NCBI RefSeq assembly: GCF_025137375.1 | Contig: NZ_CP073720.1 | Location: 8,580,501-8,644,500, forward strand | Length of the DNA stretch: 64,000 nucleotides | Direction: 5' to 3' | Source of the DNA: Dactylosporangium fulvum | Lineage (GTDB): Bacteria; Actinomycetota; Actinomycetes; Mycobacteriales; Micromonosporaceae | Part shown: positions 8,135-15,174 of the stretch, in pieces | Layout of the letters: the number at the start of each line of letters is the position of its first letter | Position numbering within the stretch: the first letter of the stretch is position 1 | Notes under the pieces: model-generated | What the model was told of the DNA's origin: nothing | Database searches by the model: none | The model's input: only the letters and a program-made list of their open reading frames with translations | Made by a program: the position numbers and the translations under genes

Positions 8135-9256
8135 TCAGCCGGCCAGCAGCGAGCGGAGGCGGGCGGCCTGGGTGTCCCAGCGCCAGTCGGACTCGACCCA
8201 GGAGCGGCCGGCGGCGCCCATGCGTGCGGCCAGCGCCGGCTCGACGAGGAGCTGGGTGAGACGGTCGGCCACGGCTTGGACGTCGCGGCCGTTGACGACA
8301 AAGCCGGTCTCGCCGTCGCGGACCGCGTCGGGGGCGCCGCCCGAGTCGCCGGCGACGACCGGGAGGCCGGTCGCGGAGGCCTCCAGGTAGACGATGCCCA
8401 GGCCCTCGACGTCGAGGCCGGCGCGGCGGGTGCGGCAGGGCATCGCGAAGACGTCGCCGGCCGCGTAGTGCGCCGGCAGCTCGGCCCAGGACACCGAGCC
8501 GGTGAAGACGACGTGGCGATCGAGGCCGGCGTCCCGGGCGAGCCGTTCGAGCTTCTTGCGATACGGCCCGCCGCTCACCACCAGCAACGCGGCGTCGGGC
8601 ACGGTGCGGCGGACCCGCGTCAGGGCCTGGATGAGCACGTCCTGGCCCTTGCGTGGCACCAGGCGGGACACGCAGACGATCACCGGGCGGTCGGTCAGCC
8701 CGTGCCGCCGCCGGACGATGCTGCCGTCGACCGACGGCGTGTAGGCGTCGACGTCGACGCCCGGTGCGAGCCGCTCCAGCGACGTGCGGCCGTCGAGGAC
8801 GCGGGCGAGGCGGACGCGGGTGTACTCCCCCAGGTAGGTCACCACGTCGGCGCCCCGGCCGATGCGGCGCAGGAGGGAGCGGGCGCCGGGCAGGGCGGCC
8901 CAGCCGACCTCGTGGCCGTGCGTGAGGGCGACCGCCCGCTGGATCCCGGCGCGGCGGCGCAGGCCCTCGGCGAGCAGTCCCAGCGGGGCCGCGGCACCGA
9001 ACCAGACCGTGTCGCAGCCGTGTGCCCGGGCCAGCTCGGCCGCCCGGCGCGCGACGGACGGGGTGGGCAGCAGCATGCCGGTGGACTCGCGGACCACCTC
9101 GAACGGCTGCTCGGCGTCGAACTTGTCGGCGCCTTCCCAGGTCGAGGCGTAGACGACCACCTCGTCCCGCGGCTGGCGGACCGCCAGGTTGTGCACGAAC
9201 TGCTGGATGCCGCCCGGCCGCGGCGGGAAGTCGTTGGTGACCAGCAACGACCTCAT
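8135..9256 (-). CDS. pimB: GDP-mannose-dependent phosphatidylinositol mannosyltransferase PimB'
   Basis: A 373-residue GT4/GT-B glycosyltransferase starting LLVTNDFPPRPGGIQQF. It shows strong block similarity to mycobacterial PimB' (Rv2188c): DTVWFGAAAPLGLLA, THGHEVGWAALPGARSLLRRIG, VCVSRLVPRKGQD, VFAMPCRTRRAGLDVEGLGIV and SGGAPDAVRDGETG. PimB' transfers the second mannose from GDP-mannose to phosphatidylinositol monomannoside on the inner membrane face, on the way to PIMs and lipomannan. The sugar-donor site is the EGLGIVYLEA region. Its ATG overlaps the stop of the M48 peptidase gene (ATGA), so translation is probably coupled. The exact acceptor in this organism is inferred. Confidence 0.85.
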   Translation of the reverse strand: MRSLLVTNDFPPRPGGIQQFVHNLAVRQPRDEVVVYASTWEGADKFDAEQPFEVVRESTGMLLPTPSVARRAAELARAHGCDTVWFGAAAPLGLLAEGLRRRAGIQRAVALTHGHEVGWAALPGARSLLRRIGRGADVVTYLGEYTRVRLARVLDGRTSLERLAPGVDVDAYTPSVDGSIVRRRHGLTDRPVIVCVSRLVPRKGQDVLIQALTRVRRTVPDAALLVVSGGPYRKKLERLARDAGLDRHVVFTGSVSWAELPAHYAAGDVFAMPCRTRRAGLDVEGLGIVYLEASATGLPVVAGDSGGAPDAVRDGETGFVVNGRDVQAVADRLTQLLVEPALAARMGAAGRSWVESDWRWDTQAARLRSLLAG

Positions 9257-10509
9257 CGCTCGCCCCTCGCGAAGGCCCGGGCCGCGGCCATGCGCTCGAC
9301 CGCCGTCGGGTGCGAGCCGAACAGGAACTGCTCGACCGGGTTGGGGTCGGGGTCACCCAGGTTGACCAGGGACAGCCGGCCCTGCATGGCCTCGAACTGG
9401 GCCGGGTCGCCGGTCAGCTGCAACGCGTGCCGGTCGGCACGCGCCTCGACCCGCCGCGACACGAACGCCTGGGCCGGCCCGGCGAACAGCCCGGCGACGG
9501 CGGCCACGGCGAGCAGCAGCGCGACGGCCCGCGGCTCGGCGATCGAGTCGACGCGGGCCAGGCGTAACAGGCCGGACCACGAGCCGAGCAGGTAGAGCGC
9601 GCAGACCGCCGCCGCGGCGCCGAGCGCGCCCAGCAGGGTGCCGGTGAGCACGTCGTTGTCCTTGGCGTGGCCGAGCTCGTGCGCGACCACGGCCTCGACC
9701 TCGGCGGGCGGCGCCTTCTCGAGCAGGGTGTCGTAGACGACGATCCGGCGGGTGGGGCCGAGCCCGGACACGTAGGCGTTGACCGCCCGGGTCCGGCGGG
9801 AGGCGTCGGCGATCAGCACGTCACGCACGGGCACGCCGTCGCGGTCGGCCATCGCCATCAGCCGGGTGCGCTGCTCACCCTCGGGCATGGGGGTGAACTT
9901 GTTGAACACCGGCTCGACGAGGACCGGGAAGACGAACGTCAGCAGGACGGTCAGAACCGCCGCGCCGGCCGCGCCCCAGGCCCACCACCAGCGCGGGGCG
10001 AAGTGGGTGACGGTGAAGAAGCCGACCAGCACGATCGCGCCGATCACGGCGCCGACCGCGTAACCCTTGAGGACGTCGACGGTCCAGGCACCCCAGTCCT
10101 GGGTCGAGAGCCCGTATCGCTTGAGGATGATGTGGCGCCAGGCCGCCAGCGGAAGGAGGACCACCTCGCCGATGAACACGATCGCCAGGCCACCGAGCAG
10201 CGCCCGGGCGAGCCAGTGGCCGTTGAACGGGCGGCCGACCTGCTCGACGATCCAGGACCCCGCCGGCGTGAGGCCGAGCAGCAGGGCGGCCACCAGGCCG
10301 ACGGCCATCGACAGATACATGCCGGGGCGCAGCGCCCCACGGAACTCCCTGCCCTTGGCGACGGCGTCGGCGGGCAGGGTCTCGAGCGCGGCCAGCTGAT
10401 CGGCGCGCGGCGCGGGCGGCGCCGCCCACGGCACCCGTAGCAGCGCGACCACGGCCGTGGCGATGACGAGCACGACCAGGGTGATCGCGGCCCACTGCCG
10501 AGAAGTCAT
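9253..10509 (-). CDS. M48-family (Ste24/CAAX-type) membrane zinc metallopeptidase
   Basis: A 418-residue membrane protease with several hydrophobic segments (N-terminal anchor, residues ~65-85, ~105-125, ~150-200 and ~300-345). The gluzincin motif VVAHELGHAKD places the zinc ligands at H277 and H281 with catalytic E278. The architecture matches Ste24-like CAAX-processing proteases. In bacteria these act in envelope protein quality control; no prenylation role is implied. The stop overlaps the pimB start by 4 nt. The physiological substrate is unknown. Confidence 0.9.
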   Translation of the reverse strand: MTSRQWAAITLVVLVIATAVVALLRVPWAAPPAPRADQLAALETLPADAVAKGREFRGALRPGMYLSMAVGLVAALLLGLTPAGSWIVEQVGRPFNGHWLARALLGGLAIVFIGEVVLLPLAAWRHIILKRYGLSTQDWGAWTVDVLKGYAVGAVIGAIVLVGFFTVTHFAPRWWWAWGAAGAAVLTVLLTFVFPVLVEPVFNKFTPMPEGEQRTRLMAMADRDGVPVRDVLIADASRRTRAVNAYVSGLGPTRRIVVYDTLLEKAPPAEVEAVVAHELGHAKDNDVLTGTLLGALGAAAAVCALYLLGSWSGLLRLARVDSIAEPRAVALLLAVAAVAGLFAGPAQAFVSRRVEARADRHALQLTGDPAQFEAMQGRLSLVNLGDPDPNPVEQFLFGSHPTAVERMAAARAFARGER

Positions 10510-10518
10510 CGCGCAAGT

Positions 10519-10764
10519 TTATGCGGCGCGGCGCCGCCTGTTCCTCCGTGGTGAACGCTCGGGGGCCAGCTCCAGACGGGTGGGCTCATGGTGGGTGGGC
10601 TCGAGCACGGTCACCTCGAAACCGGCCAGCTCGAACACCTCGATGGCGCGGATCTCGGCGGGGCCGAGCTGGTGGATCACGGGCGGGGTGTCGAGCAGCA
10701 GGGTCACCACGCAACCGCCGCAGGCGGTGCCGCGCACCGAGCAGCTCTCGCAGTCGACGAGCAT
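10519..10764 (-). CDS. Small conserved CxxC protein
   Basis: An 81-residue protein starting at an ATG with a near-perfect ribosome-binding site (GGAGGAGCG). The N-terminus holds four cysteines in two CxxC pairs (C5/C8 and C14/C17), suggesting a metal or redox site. The C-terminus is very basic (RRNRRRR). It lies between the NYN-domain gene and the M48 peptidase on the same strand. I recognise it only as a small conserved actinobacterial protein and assign no function. Confidence 0.7.
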   Translation of the reverse strand: MLVDCESCSVRGTACGGCVVTLLLDTPPVIHQLGPAEIRAIEVFELAGFEVTVLEPTHHEPTRLELAPERSPRRNRRRRAA

Positions 10765-10836
10765 CGCTCCTCCTCCGTATGTCAAGGCAATACACACGGT
10801 AGAGGCGGGGTACGACAAAAACCGCGTCTCCGCAGG

Positions 10837-12216
10837 TCAGGAGCGTGACAGCCGTCTCAGCAGGGTGTCGGAGGACAGAGGGTACGCCCCGTGGCGCCGG
10901 ACACCGTCGACGACCTCCTTGTCGGAAGAGATCACCACGATCGGCCGGCCGGCGGGCTCGGCGCGGACCAGCCGGCGGATCAGCTCGTCGGCGGTCTCGC
11001 CCTTGCGGGAGAACAGCACGCGGACCCCTCGCGGCGCGGGCGGCAGCCCGTGGACCCGCTCGGCGCCGTCGAAGACGACGGTGACCTCGGCCCGGGTCTG
11101 CGCCACGAGGCCGCCGACCCCGGCGATCAGCCGGTTGCGCTGCTGTTCGAGGGAGATCTCGGCGTATCCCTTCTTCGTGACGTTGTACCCGTCGACGATC
11201 ATGTGCGCCTTCGGCAGGCTCAGCAGCTGGTCGAGCCGGGCGGGGTCGTCGGCGTCGAGCGCGCGGGCGGCGCCGGCGCCGGACGCGTTCTCCGGGCGGT
11301 CGGCGGAGGTGTCGGCGACGAAGTCGGCCGGGAGTTTGTCGGTCGGGTCGAGGGCCAGCTCGCGGCGCAGCCCGACGGCGGCCTGGCCGATCGTCTCCAG
11401 CAGCAGCCAGAGCCGCGCGTCGTCGACGGCGCGGGCGTCCTTGGCACTCTGCCGCTGCGCACCGGCGGCGGACTCGGCCTCGGCGAGCTTGGCGCGCAGC
11501 CGGCGCACCTCGGCGTCGTGGTCGGCCGCGGCGCGGACGGCCCGGCCCTTCTCGGCGGAGAGCATGTCGGTGGCCTTGCGCTCGCGGGCCTGGGACTCCC
11601 GCAGCGACTTGCCCAGGGACCGGACCTCTTCACGCAGCCCGGTGGTCTCGTCACGGAGCCGGGCGAGCTCGTCGCGCAGCTTGTCGGCCTCGACGCGCGC
11701 GACGGCGCGGTCGTGCTCGGCCCGGGCGAGCCGCTGCTCGACGTCGCGGATCCGCTCGGCGGCCACGGAGCCCTCGGCCTCCGCCCGCACCGCCTCCGTG
11801 GACTCGTCGACCATGGAACGCCAGCCGTCGGGACGGGCGAGATAGGCCAGTGCCGCCACCTCGACCGGGTCGGCGGCGGCGGGGGCGACACCCTCCAGGA
11901 TCGCCGCGCCCAGGTCACCGGCGTCGTTGACGATCCGGGTGGCCAGCCGCTGGCGCAGCAGCGGATCGCCGGACAGCTGCATGGCGATGACCGGGCCGCC
12001 GAGCCGGGCACGCCGGTTGGGCGCGAACTTCGCCACCCGCCGCAGCGGCATCGGCAGCTCGTCGAGGGGCACACCGGTCATGGCCCCGGCGGCGAGGGAG
12101 ATCACCCGCTGGCGGACGACCTCGGGCAGCACCGGCTCGACGTGGTCGTCCCCGCTCTGCGCAGACGCCACCGCGGCCTCGGGGGTGAGGTCGTCGGGAG
12201 CGTCGGACAGAGGCAT
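10837..12216 (-). CDS. NYN-domain (PIN-like nuclease) protein with coiled coil
   Basis: 459 residues. After a helical N-terminal domain, residues ~140-280 form a long coiled coil rich in E, R, A and L (ERIRDVEQRLARAEHDRAVA and similar). The C-terminal part is an NYN/YacP-like domain: MIVDGYNVTKKGY, VTVVFDGAE, RVLFSRKGETADELIRRLV and VISSDKEV carry the conserved acidic residues of PIN-fold RNases. A role in RNA processing or decay is likely but not shown. It is transcribed away from the GAF-protein gene, sharing a 127-bp divergent promoter region. Confidence 0.85.
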   Translation of the reverse strand: MPLSDAPDDLTPEAAVASAQSGDDHVEPVLPEVVRQRVISLAAGAMTGVPLDELPMPLRRVAKFAPNRRARLGGPVIAMQLSGDPLLRQRLATRIVNDAGDLGAAILEGVAPAAADPVEVAALAYLARPDGWRSMVDESTEAVRAEAEGSVAAERIRDVEQRLARAEHDRAVARVEADKLRDELARLRDETTGLREEVRSLGKSLRESQARERKATDMLSAEKGRAVRAAADHDAEVRRLRAKLAEAESAAGAQRQSAKDARAVDDARLWLLLETIGQAAVGLRRELALDPTDKLPADFVADTSADRPENASGAGAARALDADDPARLDQLLSLPKAHMIVDGYNVTKKGYAEISLEQQRNRLIAGVGGLVAQTRAEVTVVFDGAERVHGLPPAPRGVRVLFSRKGETADELIRRLVRAEPAGRPIVVISSDKEVVDGVRRHGAYPLSSDTLLRRLSRS

Positions 12217-12343
12217 CAGTCCAGTGTCGCATTGTCGACCAGATTCGCCCGGGATGGAGTCGAGGACCGGAGGCTTACCTCGAACGGCTAAAAGCTGACA
12301 TATCCTGGTTTAGCCCGATCGGGGGATGCTGTGGGAGGCAGGG

Positions 12344-13291
12344 ATGACGGCACCGGTACCTCAGAACGAAGCCGAGCGACTGTCGGCACTCCACTCCATG
12401 GCGGTCCTCGACACACCGCCCGAGTCCGATTTCGACGACATGGTCCGGATCGCCTCCGAGATCTGCTGCGCCCCGATCTCACTGGTCACACTCGTCGACG
12501 CCGAGCGGCAGTGGTTCAAGGCGAAGATCGGTGACGTCCCGCACCACGAGACGCCACGCGAGGTGGCGTTCTGCGCGCACGCGATCATGGGTAGGGACCT
12601 GATGGTCGTACCGGATGCGGCCGCCGACGCCAGGTTCGCCGACAACCCGTTCGTCCGCGGCGACGACGGCATCCGCTTCTACGCCGGCGCCCCGCTGATG
12701 ACCAGTGAAGGCGCCGCACTCGGCACGCTCTGCGTCGTCGACCACGCGCCGCACCGGCTGAATCTCGACCAGATGCGGGCCCTGCGGGCGCTGGCGCGCC
12801 AGGTCACCGAGCTGCTGGAGCTGCGCCGGCTGGTCGTGACGACCGCGCTGGACGGCCGGGCGAAGCCCAGATCGGTCGACCTCGCGTACCTGACCGAGGC
12901 CCGCATCCGGGAGCTGCGCGGCATCGCCGACGCCCGCAACATCGCGATCACGCTGGCGTTGCGCGATGAGGCGTTCGTCCATGCGGATCCGGCGAGGCTG
13001 TCGCGGGCGCTGGACTACGTCATCTTCACCGCGTTGAAGGTCGCGCCCGCGGGCGGCCGGGTCGCCGTGCGGGTGCTCGGCTCACCGGCGCCGACGTTCG
13101 AGCTCGCCCACGCCGGCGGGTCGATCCCGCCGGAATGGCAGCTGGACCTGGGCGAGCTCCGCGCCGCCGACGAGCCGGTGCCGCACGCGGTCGCCGAGAT
13201 CCTCCGGGCACACGGCGCCACCGTGGCCAGCACGTCGACCATCGTCGGTTCGCCGGACGTGCGATTCGAGCTGCGCTTCCCCACCCACTGA
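12344..13291 (+). CDS. GAF-domain sensor with decayed kinase-like C-terminus
   Basis: 315 residues from the ATG at 12344, preceded by GGGAGG; an in-frame ATG 18 bp upstream lacks a site. The N-terminal half is a GAF domain (ALHSMAVLDTPPESDFDDMVRIA, FYAGAPLMTSEGAALGTLCVVD) of the kind found in light or redox sensors. After a short helical linker (LDQMRALRALARQVTELLEL) the C-terminal 120 residues have the shape of an HATPase domain, but the N-box reads LDYVIFTALKVAPAGG, without the usual Asn, and no DxGxG is seen. It is probably a binding or scaffold protein rather than an active kinase. Confidence 0.8.
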   Translation: MTAPVPQNEAERLSALHSMAVLDTPPESDFDDMVRIASEICCAPISLVTLVDAERQWFKAKIGDVPHHETPREVAFCAHAIMGRDLMVVPDAAADARFADNPFVRGDDGIRFYAGAPLMTSEGAALGTLCVVDHAPHRLNLDQMRALRALARQVTELLELRRLVVTTALDGRAKPRSVDLAYLTEARIRELRGIADARNIAITLALRDEAFVHADPARLSRALDYVIFTALKVAPAGGRVAVRVLGSPAPTFELAHAGGSIPPEWQLDLGELRAADEPVPHAVAEILRAHGATVASTSTIVGSPDVRFELRFPTH

Positions 13292-13328
13292 CACGCTTTT
13301 TGTCGGACCCCGTGCGTAGTGTGCGGCC

Positions 13329-15062
13329 GTGCCCGACTACCACCAGGAAACGCTCGACGCCCTGTTCGACGATCCACGCGCCGCCACCCTCTTCGCCACC
13401 ACGTTCGTCGTGGTCGACCTCGAGACCACGGGCGGCGCGCCGGACGGCGGCGGGATCACCGAGATCGGCGCGGTCAAGGTGCGCGGCGGCGAGATCCTCG
13501 GCGAGTTCGGCACACTGGTCAACCCCGAGGAGCGGCTGCCCGCGTTCATCACGGTGCTCACCGGCATCACCGAGATGATGCTGCTCGAGGCGCCGAAGCT
13601 CGACACGGTGCTGCCCGCGTTCCTGGAGTTCGCCGCGGGAGCCGTGTGGGTGGCCCACAACGCGCCCTATGACGTCGGGTTCCTCAAGGCGGCCTGCGCC
13701 AAGCTCGGCTATCCGTGGCCCAAGCCGATCGTGCTGGACACCGCCGCCATCGCCCGCCGGGCGATGATCGCCGACGAGGTGCCCAACCACAAGCTGTCCA
13801 CGCTGGCCCGCCACTTCAAGGCCGCCCACCAGCCGATCCACCGCGCCCTCGACGACGCCCGCGCCACCGTCGACGTGCTGCACGGGCTGTTCGCCCGCCT
13901 GGGCAGCCTCAAGGTGCACACCGTCGGCGACACCCTGGAGTTCGTCAAGGCGGTCAGCCCGGCGCAGCGGCGCAAGCGGCACCTCGCCGACGGGCTGCCC
14001 GACAAGCCCGGCGTCTACGTCTTCCGCGGGCACAAGGACCGGCCGCTCTACATCGGCACCAGCTCGTCGATCGCGACCCGGGTGCGCAGCTACTTCACCG
14101 CCGCCGAGAAGCGCGCCCGCATCGACGAGATGCTCAACGCCGCGCAGCGGGTGGAGGCCATCCCCTGCGCCCATTCGCTCGAGGCGGAGGTGCGGGAGCT
14201 GCGGCTGATCGCCGCGCACAAGCCGCCGTACAACCGCCGCTCGAAGTTCCCGGAGCGCGTCCTGTGGCTCAAGCTCACCGCGGAGGCCTATCCGCGCTTG
14301 TCCGTCGTGCGGGACCTGCACGACGACGGCGCCGCCTACCTGGGGCCGTTCAGCTCGCGGCGGGGCGCCGAGCTCGCCGCGGCGGGCATCTACGACGCGC
14401 TGCCGATCCGGCAGTGCACCCACAAGCTCTCCCTACGCACCATCACCCCGGCCTGCGCGCTCGCCGAGCTGGGCCGCTGCCCCGCGCCGTGCGAGCACCG
14501 CGTCTCCGCCGCGGACTACGAGGTGGCGGCCGCCGCGCCGTTCCGGACCGCGACGGTCGGCGACCCGGGGCCGGTCGTGCGCGGGCTGATGGCGCGGATC
14601 GAGACCCTCTCGGCGGCCGAGCGGTTCGAGGACGCGGCGGTCATCCGCAGCCGGCTCGTCGCGTTTCTGCGCGCCGCGATCCGCATGCAGCGGCTGGCCT
14701 CGCTCACCGCGCTGCCGGAGCTGATCGCCGCGCGCCCGGCCGCCGCGGGCGGCTGGGAGCTCGCCGTGGTGCGACACGGCCGCCTCGCCGCCGCGGGCGT
14801 TTCACCCCCTCGGGTACATCCACAGGCGACACTGGATGTGGTGATCGCCACAGCCGAGACGGTGCAGCCCGGTCCCGGGCCGACGCCGCGCGCCTCGCCC
14901 GAGGAGACCGAGCGCATCCTCGCCTGGCTGGAGCGGCCGGAAACACGGCTGGTCAAGGCCGACATCGGGTGGTCGTCACCGGCCACCGGAGCGGGTCGGT
15001 GGCGTCCGTTCCTGGCCCGCGCGGAGGCCGCCGCCACGGTTCGGATCGATCTGGACGGGTAA
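13329..15062 (+). CDS. DEDD exonuclease / GIY-YIG (UvrC-like) nuclease fusion
   Basis: 577 residues from a GTG. Residues ~15-185 are a DnaQ-type 3'-5' exonuclease: ExoI VVVDLETTGG, ExoII VAHNAPYDVGFL and ExoIII HRALDDARATVDV supply the acidic metal ligands. Residues ~220-310 are a GIY-YIG domain (KPGVYVFRGHKDRPLYIGTSS, YNRRSKFPER) as in UvrC/Cho. The remainder resembles the Cys-rich and UVR-like region of UvrC-type proteins (CALAELGRCPAPCEH, ERFEDAAVIRSRL). This fusion is known across actinobacteria (Rv2191-like) and is presumed to act in DNA repair; its in vivo role is not settled. Confidence 0.9.
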   Translation: MPDYHQETLDALFDDPRAATLFATTFVVVDLETTGGAPDGGGITEIGAVKVRGGEILGEFGTLVNPEERLPAFITVLTGITEMMLLEAPKLDTVLPAFLEFAAGAVWVAHNAPYDVGFLKAACAKLGYPWPKPIVLDTAAIARRAMIADEVPNHKLSTLARHFKAAHQPIHRALDDARATVDVLHGLFARLGSLKVHTVGDTLEFVKAVSPAQRRKRHLADGLPDKPGVYVFRGHKDRPLYIGTSSSIATRVRSYFTAAEKRARIDEMLNAAQRVEAIPCAHSLEAEVRELRLIAAHKPPYNRRSKFPERVLWLKLTAEAYPRLSVVRDLHDDGAAYLGPFSSRRGAELAAAGIYDALPIRQCTHKLSLRTITPACALAELGRCPAPCEHRVSAADYEVAAAAPFRTATVGDPGPVVRGLMARIETLSAAERFEDAAVIRSRLVAFLRAAIRMQRLASLTALPELIAARPAAAGGWELAVVRHGRLAAAGVSPPRVHPQATLDVVIATAETVQPGPGPTPRASPEETERILAWLERPETRLVKADIGWSSPATGAGRWRPFLARAEAAATVRIDLDG

Positions 15063-15117
15063 GCACATCGGACGTTCGCACATACTCAAATGACCGATCG
15101 GATACCGCAGAGCAAAC

Positions 15118-15123
15118 TAGGCT
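15118..15123 (+). promoter_or_regulatory. Candidate -10 element of the RSH gene
   Basis: TAGGCT is a good match to the actinobacterial vegetative -10 hexamer and lies 52 bp before the RSH start codon. I see no clear -35 at the expected distance, so this is tentative. Confidence 0.3.
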
Positions 15124-15174
15124 GGAACCTACCCAAACCCAGGCCCGTCAGGCCCGTCGGTGAGGAGGTGCCGC

